A stretch of DNA of 64,000 bases from Leptolyngbya sp. Heron Island J (GTDB lineage Bacteria; Cyanobacteriota; Cyanobacteriia; Phormidesmidales; Phormidesmidaceae): the NCBI RefSeq assembly GCF_000482245.1, contig NZ_AWNH01000038.1, positions 59,117 to 123,116 on the forward strand, read 5' to 3'. Shown here piece after piece: positions 17,812 through 26,990 of this stretch. The position numbers were made by a program, and so were the translations under genes. Position 1 is the first letter of the stretch. Every line of letters starts with the position of its first letter. A model generated the notes under the pieces. That model did not search any database, was not told where the DNA came from, and worked only from the letters and a program-made list of their open reading frames with translations.

Positions 17812-18918
17812 ATGAAACTGAAGATTTTTTCTAGTCGAGAATATTTGCCTGAAGGTGTAGATCCCAGCTCTATCCTTTATCCGCTTTGGTCAGATTTACA
17901 TTCCGAACTCATCTATCAATGGGCCAGCCCTTATATTAAGTATGTTCAGGATAGAGCCAATCTTTTTGAGTTAACGTCCTTGGCCGATGCAGATGTAGCT
18001 ATTCTTCCTTTCGATTGGCGCAGTATACGTGGAGATTCATGGCGAGGGACAACCGATCAGGCAGGGATGACACTGGCTTTAGAGTTTGCCGACCTCGTGC
18101 AAAAAGCAGGGAAACCTTTAGTTGTCTTCTTTGGTAGTGAATGTTCTGATGAGGCTCTACCCATCGACAATGCACTCATTTTTAGACAATCTGTCTATCG
18201 TTCAGATGCTAAATTTGCCAAGACCCCAATCTTCCCATTTTTCTGTGAAGATTTTGTCGCAAAGTATTTGGACAATCAGGTTCCTATCCGCAAAAAAAGT
18301 CAAAAGCCAACCGTTGGATTCCGTGGGTTTGCCAGACCTCCTAGCTTAGATAGACATATCAAAACATTCTATTATCATAGTCATAATCTTCTAAAGCACT
18401 CGAAGTTGGGCACTTCACCTTACAAAGGAGAAGTATTAAGAACTAAAGCCCTGAGCATCCTACAAAATAGTGATTTAGTTAACGACAATATTGAGGTATT
18501 TGAGCGGGCGGTTTTCTTTGAGGCGACAGACCCCACAGACAAAATGAAAGCTCGCATGGATTATGTCGATAATCTGGTGAATAGCGACTATGTGTTTTGT
18601 TGTCGAGGCTCAGGCAACTACTCCAATCGATTTTATGAAGTGCTTTCATGCGGTCGTATTCCTATCTTCCTAGATACAGACTGTAAACTCCCTTTAGAAG
18701 AATTCATTAACTGGAAAGACTACTGCATCTGGGTTGATGAAAAAGATATGCCCAATATTGCGGAGATAGTTGCTAATTTCCATGGAAAGCTGTCAGACAC
18801 CGAATTTGAAGATCTTCAGCATGAGTGCCGTAATCTATGGTTAAACTACCTTTCACCTGAAGGCTATTATTCAAAATTCGCTCAAATAGTAGAAAAATCA
18901 ATACTCGTTGCAGCATAG
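17812..18918 (+). CDS. Exostosin-family (GT47-like) glycosyltransferase
   Basis: A 368-residue protein whose C-terminal part matches the exostosin fold: KARMDYVDNLVNSDYVFCCRGSGNYSNRFYEVLSCGRIPIFLDTDCKLP, with the conserved RG(x)G..S.R..E..  G..P... pattern. Exostosin-type enzymes act on glucuronic-acid or related polysaccharides in eukaryotes and appear now and then in cyanobacterial polysaccharide clusters. ATG 17812 is preferred to the TTG at 17806. It is the last gene of the exopolysaccharide run, followed by a strong hairpin at 19007-19043. Confidence 0.85.
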   Translation: MKLKIFSSREYLPEGVDPSSILYPLWSDLHSELIYQWASPYIKYVQDRANLFELTSLADADVAILPFDWRSIRGDSWRGTTDQAGMTLALEFADLVQKAGKPLVVFFGSECSDEALPIDNALIFRQSVYRSDAKFAKTPIFPFFCEDFVAKYLDNQVPIRKKSQKPTVGFRGFARPPSLDRHIKTFYYHSHNLLKHSKLGTSPYKGEVLRTKALSILQNSDLVNDNIEVFERAVFFEATDPTDKMKARMDYVDNLVNSDYVFCCRGSGNYSNRFYEVLSCGRIPIFLDTDCKLPLEEFINWKDYCIWVDEKDMPNIAEIVANFHGKLSDTEFEDLQHECRNLWLNYLSPEGYYSKFAQIVEKSILVAA

Positions 18919-19006
18919 CTCTCGCTAAATAAACGTTATCAGAGGCGTTATATTAGCGTCGAAAGAATCTCATTTAGAGCTATATATTCATTTGATAGAC
19001 CGTTTG

Positions 19007-19043
19007 AAAATGGCAGTGTAGTCGACGACTACACTGCCATTTT
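19007..19043 (+). terminator. Long perfect hairpin closing the exopolysaccharide operon
   Basis: The 18-nt arms (AAAATGGCAGTGTAGTCG and its exact complement) surround a central A. The A-rich left foot and T-rich right foot make it a plausible bidirectional terminator 89 nt after the exostosin gene stop. Confidence 0.75.
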
Positions 19044-19066
19044 ATATTAACTATTTTTTTAGATAT

Positions 19067-19199
19067 GTAAGTAGATAGCCGAAAGTAAACGTCCCTAACA
19101 CCGCTGGTTTCGACTCCGCTCAACCAGCTAATTTAGAGGAGATGAGGGCTAAACGGAGTCGAAACCCGGATTGATGGATAGTTTTGTCCATCCACTTAT
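19067..19199 (+). mobile_element. MITE-like element, copy 1
   Basis: A 133-bp block with imperfect terminal inverted repeats: left GTAAGTAGATAGCCGAAAGT, right end complement ATAAGTGGATGGACAAAACT (14 of 20 positions agree). It contains no gene. Inside it are TTTCGACTCCGCTCA and its partial complement CGGAGTCGAAACC, so the element can fold on itself. A related copy in opposite orientation lies at 57445-57653. Confidence 0.65.
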
Positions 19200-19331
19200 G
19201 AGTATGCCCCTCCCGCATACATGAGAGTTTCGCGTGTCAAATAATCTCAAATAGGACATCGGACAACGTTCTTCCCTTCGTTAGGCCGTAGGCAGATAAC
19301 TTTTGACCAATCGTGCTCACTCTCAATACTC

Positions 19332-19370
19332 CCTATAGATCTCACCTATAGATCTCACCTATAGACCTCT
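19332..19370 (+). repeat. 13-bp tandem repeat, three copies
   Basis: Two identical units CCTATAGATCTCA (19332-19344, 19345-19357) and one variant CCTATAGACCTCT (19358-19370). Intergenic, of unknown meaning. Confidence 0.85.
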
Positions 19371-19616
19371 CTTATAAGACTCTCTCTCATAACGTTTCTT
19401 TCATTATCCTATTAAGTCTCTATGACTTTCTTGAGTTCATCAGGCTTACAGCCCTCCTAAAAGAATATATTATTAGTAATTTCACTTAGTGCAGCAGTTA
19501 GCCAAAGAGCCGATCAAAAGGCTGTAGAATCTCTTTTCAATCAGGAGATTTTTCATTCACGATGTATTTAGGGTGCAGTTTGTAAAAAGTTTTATCAGCA
19601 TCAAATAATCAATTTC

Positions 19617-22529
19617 ATGAGACAAGCTGCTATGCCAAATTCTATAGCTCCCACAAGCTTCAACAACCATTCATACAATTCTCAAACACGCAATCAAGCT
19701 TTACCTGTTCAAACTACACAGCAGGTCATCATTTTTGATGCGCAGGTAGATGATCTCTCATTATTACTGGCTGGGCTCAACTCTCATATCCAATCCTATG
19801 TGCTCTCCCCAGAGCGTGATGGAGTTGAGCAAATCACGGAAATTTTGCAACAACAGCCGACTGAAACGTTAACCTTAGTCGCCCATGGCTTCTCTGGCGG
19901 CTTAAAGTTGGGAGATAGTAGCTTAGAATTAAGTAACTTACAAGACTATTCACATCTTCTTCAAGAATGGTTTGCTGTAGGAAATTCTCCTAAGTTACAG
20001 TTGCTCGCTTGTAATGTAGCTGTCGGTGATGCCGGAACTGAATTTATCCAGAAGCTACAGACCCTCTGCAATGCAAAAATCACAGCTAGTAATAGAACCA
20101 TTGGCAATGGACATTGGCCATCTATAGCTGAAAGCTTATTCGCGGATAGAACTCTACGTGAGTACAATTTCACGCTCAATTGGGAAGTAGTTGGCAATGC
20201 ACCACAATTTTCCGATGGCGTGATTGAAATGGCCGATCTGGAAGTTGACGGAGATATTCCCTACGTTGTTTATAAAAACAGAGGTGATGGTCAACTAACT
20301 CTAAGTAAGTTTGAAAACGGCAATTGGGCAACTGTTGGCACTCCTGGAGTGGCTGCTGGTGGATTTAATTTTAATGCAGATGTAGAACTCATTGGCGATA
20401 CCCCCTATATCGTATATCTCGATGCGAATGATGGGGATAAAGCTAAAGTCATCCAATTTGATGGCAACAGTTGGCTACCTGTTGGTGGTGCTGTTTCCGA
20501 AGCTGGAGCCGCTTTTATTGACCTGGAGGTAGACAACAATGGAAAGCTGTATGTTCTCTATCGAGATGTTAATCAAGGTGAAAAAGCCACTCTCAAAAGG
20601 CTCGATGGCAACAATTGGGTAACTGTTGGCCCTGCAGGCTTCTCAGAAGGCCCTATTGTCGCTAACGATGGCACTACAGGCCTAGATCTGGAAATTAGTG
20701 CTGATGGCACCCCCTATGTTATCTATAATTACACTGGCCCTGAGGGTGACAAGGCCAGTGTGCAAGCCTTTATCAATGGCAACTGGACCACCATTGGTAA
20801 TGATGATTTTGCCGATAATAGGGTAAGTTTCCCAAATCTAGAGATTCTAGATGGGACTCCTTATATTGCCTACAGTGATCCTAATGATGGGGACAAGGCG
20901 GTTGTTCAGACTCTGAACGATAATAATGAGTGGGTTGTAGTAGGTAATGGCGCGGCTTCTACAACTAGTGCATTTTCTCCTGATCTGGAATTTGATCGCG
21001 CAGGCACTCCCTATGTGGTCTACGCCGATAATACTGGCCGTGCAACTGTCAGGAAACTGCAGGACGGTACCTGGACCGATGTGGGTAATACATCTTTTTC
21101 TGGAGCTGCAGCCCCTTACACTGATTTAGCAATCAACAACAGTGGCATTCCCTATGTTGTTTATCGAGATGAGTCTGAAGGTGATGGTAGATCGAAGCCG
21201 ACTGTCCAAAGGCTACCTAATAATGTTGTTCTTGATAACATTGATCCAGATTTAATCAGTATCACCCGACAAACACCGAACACTGAAACAACCGATGCAG
21301 ACACTTTAGTCTTTCAGGTTGCTTTTAGCGAAGATGTTCAGGGGGTCGATGCCACAGACTTTGCTATCACTAATGCAAGTATCAACGCTGATATTGAGGT
21401 AACAGAGGTAGCTGGAGATCTCTACAACGTTACTATCTCAGGTAAAGAACTAGAGGACTTTAATGGCGTTATCGGTCTTGAACTAGTAGATAGTCCAGAT
21501 ATTACCGATTTGGCAACAACTCCTAATAATTTATCTGCAATTGATCCAATCACAGTTGAGACATACACACTGGACAACTCTGAGGACGGTGGTAGTGGCG
21601 ATGGTGGCGATGGCGGCGATGGCGGCAGCGGCGGCGGCGGTGACGGCGGCGCAGGTGCTACTGGCAATATACTGACTGTATTTTCTGAGATTAATGTACT
21701 GGCAGTCACCCAACTGGAGTCTAACAATACCATTCAATGGCAGCTGAACCAGGGGGACATCAATAATGTCAGTGAAATTATTGTGTTTGAAACTGATGCA
21801 TCTGGAAACAATGATGTTGAGATCACTCGTTTCTCACTTCTACAAACAGGCGATCTTCCAGCCGCCTATAATCCTGTTTTCACCATTGATAGCAGTTTCG
21901 TTTCAAAGGGTGACTTTTTCCAATTTGCAATTGTTGAAAATAACGTAACACTCTTTTCAGAGATCACAGCTATTACGGATAGCGAAGTCTCCTTAGACTT
22001 TGGCAATGGGATTCAAGGAACTACTTACATAACAGAGGAGGTCTTAACAACCAACCTATTAGTGAATGATGCCCAGGCTATAGACCTTACTGGCCAGACT
22101 GGGACAGTTGATGTGAGCTTTAATGTTTTCCGCGAAGCTGCATTTAACAATACCGTAGGGTTTTATACATTGGCAACCGATGATGGTGGTGTAGTAGATC
22201 CACTGACTGGGAATACTATTCGTCCAGGCGAAACGGGCTATAAAGAGGCTGCGATCGCAAACAGTTTAGATATCGAACTAACGGGTCAAAATGGCCAGGC
22301 AAGCACATTTGAAGCGTCAATACTTGCTGGCCAGCAGCTAGGGATCTTTGTGATTATTGATGGTATTGACCCAATAGTCGACGATGTAGTATTCAGTTAC
22401 GGTAGTGCCAATACTGGTAATGCTGATCACATTAGAAAAGTGGGTGACAATACCTTCGGCATCGAGGATCTACCGGAGCTGGGAGATATGGACTTCGATG
22501 ATGTAGTCATAGAGTTCGCTGTCATTTAG
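19617..22529 (+). CDS. DUF4347 / repeat / DUF4114 secreted-type surface protein
   Basis: A 970-residue multi-domain protein. Residues about 35-180 form a DUF4347 domain (VIIFDAQVDDLSLLLAGL, TLTLVAHGFSGGLKLGD, LLACNVAVGDAGTEFI), common at the N-terminus of very large cyanobacterial and marine-bacterial surface proteins. Residues about 183-540 are eight or so repeats of about 45 residues with the pattern GTPYVVYxDxxxGDKAxVQ...NWxxVG, suggesting a beta-propeller. A SwmB-like Ig domain (about 545-655) follows, then a Gly/Asp-rich linker, and a DUF4114-type end (FGIEDLPELGDMDFDDVVIEF). There is no classical signal peptide; export by type I secretion is plausible but unproven. ATG 19617 is used; ATG 19632 is close by. 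Confidence 0.85.
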   Translation: MRQAAMPNSIAPTSFNNHSYNSQTRNQALPVQTTQQVIIFDAQVDDLSLLLAGLNSHIQSYVLSPERDGVEQITEILQQQPTETLTLVAHGFSGGLKLGDSSLELSNLQDYSHLLQEWFAVGNSPKLQLLACNVAVGDAGTEFIQKLQTLCNAKITASNRTIGNGHWPSIAESLFADRTLREYNFTLNWEVVGNAPQFSDGVIEMADLEVDGDIPYVVYKNRGDGQLTLSKFENGNWATVGTPGVAAGGFNFNADVELIGDTPYIVYLDANDGDKAKVIQFDGNSWLPVGGAVSEAGAAFIDLEVDNNGKLYVLYRDVNQGEKATLKRLDGNNWVTVGPAGFSEGPIVANDGTTGLDLEISADGTPYVIYNYTGPEGDKASVQAFINGNWTTIGNDDFADNRVSFPNLEILDGTPYIAYSDPNDGDKAVVQTLNDNNEWVVVGNGAASTTSAFSPDLEFDRAGTPYVVYADNTGRATVRKLQDGTWTDVGNTSFSGAAAPYTDLAINNSGIPYVVYRDESEGDGRSKPTVQRLPNNVVLDNIDPDLISITRQTPNTETTDADTLVFQVAFSEDVQGVDATDFAITNASINADIEVTEVAGDLYNVTISGKELEDFNGVIGLELVDSPDITDLATTPNNLSAIDPITVETYTLDNSEDGGSGDGGDGGDGGSGGGGDGGAGATGNILTVFSEINVLAVTQLESNNTIQWQLNQGDINNVSEIIVFETDASGNNDVEITRFSLLQTGDLPAAYNPVFTIDSSFVSKGDFFQFAIVENNVTLFSEITAITDSEVSLDFGNGIQGTTYITEEVLTTNLLVNDAQAIDLTGQTGTVDVSFNVFREAAFNNTVGFYTLATDDGGVVDPLTGNTIRPGETGYKEAAIANSLDIELTGQNGQASTFEASILAGQQLGIFVIIDGIDPIVDDVVFSYGSANTGNADHIRKVGDNTFGIEDLPELGDMDFDDVVIEFAVI
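21580..21655 (+). repeat. Gly/Asp/Ser codon repeat encoding a flexible linker
   Basis: Runs of GGTGGC, GATGGC and GGCGGC triplets encode a glycine-rich linker with Asp and Ser between the Ig-like and C-terminal domains. It is GC-rich compared with its surroundings and likely to vary in length by slippage without a frameshift. Confidence 0.8.
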
Positions 22530-23065
22530 CCAAGGATTGGGATGCATGTTTACTGATTTTCGGTTCAATCTCTAAATCAGCAACGGCTATCTGGGGCTGG
22601 GTTTAGTATTAACGGACTCTAGCCTCAAAGCTCAATCAAGGCCTGAAATGCTTAAGCATTTCAGGCCTTGGCTATGGCTAACCCATCCACGGCACAACAA
22701 TGATATGCACAACAGCTGACAACAGGTTGTTAATAAACTTGGGACCGTACTTATTTGAAACGTATCAAGGATAGAATATTCCTTGTATCAGGGTTTTTCC
22801 TATGTTTATATCATTAACCCTGTTGCCGAAAACCCATCAAATCCTAAACACTTTAGGGCTGGGAACTTAAGGTAGGCAAGCATGGGTCAAGCAAATAGTT
22901 CGAAAAATAGGGACATTTGCCAGATATCTGACATCTAAGCCCGAATACACAGATATTAAAACGCTCGATTTTTGATTGGTTCGTTTTGTATCTGTTGTTA
23001 TTGGTTACGTCTAAGTCCGTTTTAACGGGCTGACGTTACCAAGTTTGTGGTGAGTGTGGAGCTAC
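22530..23065. other. 0.5 kb intergenic region
   Basis: No gene is visible. It contains a copy of a 29-bp dispersed motif at 22561-22589, a perfect palindrome at 22637-22670, and an AT-rich stretch that should contain the promoter of the TPR gene. Confidence 0.6.
22637..22670 (+). terminator. Perfect 34-nt palindrome after the DUF4347 gene
   Basis: Arms CAAGGCCTGAAATGCTT and AAGCATTTCAGGCCTTG are exact complements with no spacer. It lies 108 nt after the stop codon. No T-run follows, so it may be a factor-dependent or processed terminator, or a repeat. Confidence 0.55.
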
Positions 23066-24499
23066 ATGACTGCTAAAGACTTATTGAATCAAGGGGTAAA
23101 TCTGGCAAGGCGACGGGACTGTACAGGAGCGATCGCAATTTTCAATACGGTTATCGAGTATTTACCCAACTATGCTAAAGCCTATTACAACCGAGGTTCT
23201 GCTCACTATACTTTGGGCAACTATGCCAGAGCCATCGAAGACTTTAGTTGGGCTATTCATCTCTCACCTGACTACGCATCGGCCTATATCAATCGGGGCA
23301 ACGTCCAGCGCCAGCTAGGCCACCTAGATGCTGCCTTAGACGATTTTGAACACGGGATTCAACTAACTCCCTTATCGGCACGGGGATATTGTAATCGTGG
23401 CCTGCTACGCCTAGACATGGGTAACTACACAGGAGCTGTGCGGGACTTTGATTATGCCCTCAAGCTAGAGCCTCATTTGCCTCGAGGATATCTCTGGCGC
23501 GGTGTCGCCTGGTTACAATGTGGCGATTTTTCGTTAGCTATTCACGATCTCAACCGCGCCCTCACACTGACCCCTGACTGCGCCAAAACCTATAACTATC
23601 GAGGATTGGCTCACTTTTATCAGGCAGAACACCCACAGGCCATGGCAGACTTTGATCAAGCCATTAGTCTTAGCCAGAACTTTGCAGATGCCTATAACAA
23701 CCGTGCGACTCTGCAAATGGAATTTGGAGACTATAGAGGCGCGATGCAAGATTACTGTAAAGCCTTAAAACTCAGCCCGTCCCTACCCAAAGGATATCCA
23801 CAAACATTAGAACAATTACACCCTGAGCTTCAAGATAGTCCCACATCAGGAAAAGCGGCTCTATTGAACAATCGCGGCAACACACGGGCCACCTTGGGAG
23901 ATAGTCATGGAGCCCTCGACGACTACACAGAGGCCCTGCGACTGGCACCAAATCATGCGTATATCCACCATAATCGTGGACTGGTACAGCTATATCTCCA
24001 TCATTACGAACTAGCTGTTACTGACTTTAGCGCAGCGATTAGACTCAATCCTCAGTGTGCAGAAGCGTTTAGTCACCGGGGGGGAATTCGCCAACATCTC
24101 GGTGATCTGGATAAGGCGCTCCAGGATGTCAATCGGGCAATTGAGCTGACCCCATCCTTAGCCACTGCCTATGTGCATCGAGGCCGCATTTATGTGGATC
24201 TCCATAACTATCAAGCGGCAATGGCTGACTTTGATCAAGCTCTCATCCTGCAACCCAATGCAGCCCATACGCTCAATGAACGTAGTGTGCTGCGGTTTCG
24301 GCTGAAGGATGTAGAAGGCGCGCTAGCAGATGTGAACCGGGCTTTAGAACTCCAGCCACAGTTTTCCGATGCTTACATTAACCGAAGTTTGATCCGATTT
24401 GATCGGGGCGATCGCTCCGGGGCCTTTAGTGACATTGATGTTGTGATGACAATTCATCAGCACCGCCCAGCGCCTCCGGATGATCGGGCTATCGCCTAG
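23066..24499 (+). CDS. Tetratricopeptide repeat protein
   Basis: A 477-residue soluble protein made almost entirely of 34-residue TPR units (pattern AYYNRGSAHYTLGNYARAIEDFSWAI and variants), about 12-13 copies, with a short break near residues 240-265. TPR solenoids mediate protein-protein contacts; the partner here is unknown. ATG 23066 is preceded by a GGAG at 23058-23061; an upstream in-frame GTG at 23054 would make that motif part of the coding sequence. The gene ends exactly where the convergent PRC-barrel gene ends. Confidence 0.92.
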   Translation: MTAKDLLNQGVNLARRRDCTGAIAIFNTVIEYLPNYAKAYYNRGSAHYTLGNYARAIEDFSWAIHLSPDYASAYINRGNVQRQLGHLDAALDDFEHGIQLTPLSARGYCNRGLLRLDMGNYTGAVRDFDYALKLEPHLPRGYLWRGVAWLQCGDFSLAIHDLNRALTLTPDCAKTYNYRGLAHFYQAEHPQAMADFDQAISLSQNFADAYNNRATLQMEFGDYRGAMQDYCKALKLSPSLPKGYPQTLEQLHPELQDSPTSGKAALLNNRGNTRATLGDSHGALDDYTEALRLAPNHAYIHHNRGLVQLYLHHYELAVTDFSAAIRLNPQCAEAFSHRGGIRQHLGDLDKALQDVNRAIELTPSLATAYVHRGRIYVDLHNYQAAMADFDQALILQPNAAHTLNERSVLRFRLKDVEGALADVNRALELQPQFSDAYINRSLIRFDRGDRSGAFSDIDVVMTIHQHRPAPPDDRAIA

Positions 24500-25339
24500 C
24501 TATTCATCGTCTTCCCAAACTTCAAAGGAATCGAGATCGATAGGCGGCGAGTCTGCCTGACTGCTGGGCTCACTCAGTTTATCGAGGGCATTTTCTAACG
24601 TATTTTCCAAGGCTTTATTTAAAGGACTGAGACGTTTTTTGGCTTTAAATACCTGTTGGTTAAGCTGCGATCTCAACCCTTGCGTCTTATCCTGTAGCTG
24701 CCGCCCAGTAGATCGCAGCTGTTCATTCACATCCTCCGACCGCCAGTGCTCCTGAGCATAGTCTGACCAGCCCTGGGCTCGCTGTTGCATCTGGTCTGCT
24801 AGGGATTGAGCCGTTGTTTGAGCCGTCGCTTGCCAATCCTGTTGAGCCATCGGGATGGCTTCATCGGCATAATACTTAGCTTGCTCAATAGCCCGAGACG
24901 ATACCATTATGCGTTTACGGCCAGCACTAATAATGGCCTCAGGATCTAGCCCGTATAGCCCTGCCTGTCCTGGCTGAGCAAACAGATATTGAATGACAGC
25001 ACCGTCACGCTCCAACCGATAATCAACAATCTGCCCCACGCAGTTGCCCATATCCGTCCAGACTTCCAGCCCCACCATCGGTTGAGCCGCGGCCTGGGAC
25101 TGCTCCGCCCCTTGAGCATGGAGAACAATACTATCTTTGCCGATATTAACGAGTTGTTGCCAACTGTAGACGGGACGCTGCCGCTGCCACACAGGGCCTT
25201 TACACACCAGCGCCACCACCTTTCCCTGGTTCACATCGACTAGTAGACCATCCACTAATCCCAGCTCATTTGTGGTCTCATAATCAAGCATTAAACGGCC
25301 CAGCAGTGAACTTTGCCGTAGGACAGACTGATCAGCCAT
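24500..25339 (-). CDS. PRC-barrel domain protein
   Basis: A 279-residue protein. Two PRC-barrel-like segments sit at the N-terminus: LLGRLMLDYETTNELGLVDGLLVDVNQGKVVALVC (about 12-46) and VGLEVWTDMGNCVGQIVDYRLERDGAVIQYLF (about 88-119). The C-terminal half (about 150-260) is a charged Gln-rich helical region. Cyanobacterial PRC-barrel proteins are often thylakoid- or ribosome-associated; the exact role is unknown. It is convergent with the TPR gene: the two stop codons are adjacent, with no intergenic base. Confidence 0.85.
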   Translation of the reverse strand: MADQSVLRQSSLLGRLMLDYETTNELGLVDGLLVDVNQGKVVALVCKGPVWQRQRPVYSWQQLVNIGKDSIVLHAQGAEQSQAAAQPMVGLEVWTDMGNCVGQIVDYRLERDGAVIQYLFAQPGQAGLYGLDPEAIISAGRKRIMVSSRAIEQAKYYADEAIPMAQQDWQATAQTTAQSLADQMQQRAQGWSDYAQEHWRSEDVNEQLRSTGRQLQDKTQGLRSQLNQQVFKAKKRLSPLNKALENTLENALDKLSEPSSQADSPPIDLDSFEVWEDDE

Positions 25340-25518
25340 AGGAGCAACTCTAGAAAACGTCTGTACTTGATTTATAGCACTCCAATCTAATATCTATAAA
25401 CCACACAGCCAATTAGCCGATTTTTAAGGCTTATGTTAATTCTGTGGGGTTTTCTACCTCGTGATTCGACACTCACTTTATAAAATGGAATAGAAGCAAC
25501 TCATGGGTATAGGGACTT

Positions 25519-26898
25519 ATGGATATCGCAATCAAGCGTCCTATTCTGATCGGTGGTTTAGGTCTCAGCGCCAGTCTGTGGTTATTGGACGTGGTGCATC
25601 ATCTGCCCATGGACGGCTCGTTAATCCTGGGTGCGATCGCCCTGGGCTCAGGCGCATGGTGGTTCCATCAGCACAGCCAGCGCAGCGTAGTCCCAACCAT
25701 TCCCAAACAGGTCACCGTTCAGCGTGACGCTATTGATCAGGCGTTGGAGCGGGCGGATCAGCTGATTGAGCTGCTATTAACTGAAAATAGTCAGGCGGTC
25801 GCTCAGGCAGAACTTTATCGTACCGAACATGATCTTCTATTAGATAGCCTGGAGCGTACTGATCTAAAGCTAGCGATCACTGGCAACAAGGCGACGGGTA
25901 AAACCACGTTGCTCAACTGCCTCGAGACATCTAGCGCCTCCTCCCTAACCTTTACTGACCAGTCCGATGATATTAGCGACGCTGATCTGGTGCTGTTGGT
26001 GATTGCGGGCGATATGACAGCGTCTGAACTAAACCGTCTGGAAACGCTGGTTGCTGAAGGCTATCAGGTGTTGGTGGTACTGAACAAGCAAGACCAGTAC
26101 TCCCCCATAGATAAAGCTGTAGTGCTAGACCGGATTAACGGGCGGGCAACCGAGCGAGGGGTAGATGTGGTTGCGATCGCAGCCAACCCTAACCCCATCA
26201 AAGTTCGCCGCCATGCCGAAACCGGCGAAATTACCGAATTTTTTGAACAGCCTGCTGCCGAACTCCAGCCTCTGACTCAAAAGCTCAATAGCTTCACCAC
26301 TGAGCCTGGTCCCCTAGTCATGGCCACTACCCTACGCCAGACCAAAGCACTGCAACGGCGCATTACTCAAACACTCAACGAGTATCGTCGTCAAAAAGCC
26401 ATGCCCGTGCTCGAACAAATGCAATGGATCGCAGCCGGTACTGCCTTTGCCAGCCCCATCGTCACCATCGATCTGCTAGCAGCAGCTGCCATCAACGGTC
26501 AGCTCGTATTAGACCTCGGCGCTATCTATGGTCAGAAATTCTCCCTGGATCAGGCTAAGGCTGCAGCAGGCACTATTGCTGAACTCACTGTCAAGCTAGG
26601 TCTTGTCGAACTAGCATCCCAGGCCCTCGGCACCCTGCTCAAAAGTCATGTGACTACCTATTTGGCCGGTGGAGCCCTACAGGGCATCAGTGCCGCCTAC
26701 CTTACCCGTTTAGCCGGTCTGACTTTGATTGACTATTTCGAAGAACAAAGCCTGCTAGAAACTAGCGAGCTGCACTTTGAAAGTCTGGGTAGCCGTTTGC
26801 AAGCATTATTCCAGCAGGCGCGTCAGGGGCTAGCACTCAAGGATTTTGTTACCCAGGCCCTGCCTCACTTGCCAACGATGAGGACTGTCGCTAGCTAG
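25519..26898 (+). CDS. DUF697-type GTPase-like membrane protein
   Basis: A 459-residue protein with two N-terminal hydrophobic segments (about 8-48), a P-loop GNKATGKT at 122-129 (preceded by LAI) and the guanine-specificity motif NKQD at 189-192. The usual DxxG motif between them is not evident. The C-terminal half, rich in Ala/Leu helices (SPIVTIDLLAAAAINGQLVLDLGAIYGQKFSLDQAKAAAG), matches DUF697, an Era-like-GTPase-associated membrane domain. It lies 92 nt before a second gene of the same architecture. Its function in cyanobacteria is unknown; a role in membrane or envelope maintenance is only an inference. Confidence 0.85.
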   Translation: MDIAIKRPILIGGLGLSASLWLLDVVHHLPMDGSLILGAIALGSGAWWFHQHSQRSVVPTIPKQVTVQRDAIDQALERADQLIELLLTENSQAVAQAELYRTEHDLLLDSLERTDLKLAITGNKATGKTTLLNCLETSSASSLTFTDQSDDISDADLVLLVIAGDMTASELNRLETLVAEGYQVLVVLNKQDQYSPIDKAVVLDRINGRATERGVDVVAIAANPNPIKVRRHAETGEITEFFEQPAAELQPLTQKLNSFTTEPGPLVMATTLRQTKALQRRITQTLNEYRRQKAMPVLEQMQWIAAGTAFASPIVTIDLLAAAAINGQLVLDLGAIYGQKFSLDQAKAAAGTIAELTVKLGLVELASQALGTLLKSHVTTYLAGGALQGISAAYLTRLAGLTLIDYFEEQSLLETSELHFESLGSRLQALFQQARQGLALKDFVTQALPHLPTMRTVAS

Positions 26899-26990
26899 CT
26901 TAAGATGGGGCGGGCAGTAAGGCTAGCTTAAATTTAATCGCCAAACCATACCTTTCAGACTGAATAGTCAGTTCTGAATCACCCCTAACC

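Larger units (their letters stand above)
18919..19616. other. 0.7 kb intergenic region with terminator and repeats
   Basis: No gene is visible. It holds a strong hairpin (19007-19043), a MITE-like element (19067-19199), and a 13-bp tandem repeat (CCTATAGATCTCA and variants at 19332-19370). The last 150 nt presumably carry the promoter of the DUF4347 gene. Confidence 0.7.

Noticed and set aside
21422..21737. Minus-strand frames rich in Pro or Ala opposite the DUF4347 linker
   Set aside because: They are complements of the Gly/Asp codon repeat in a well supported gene.
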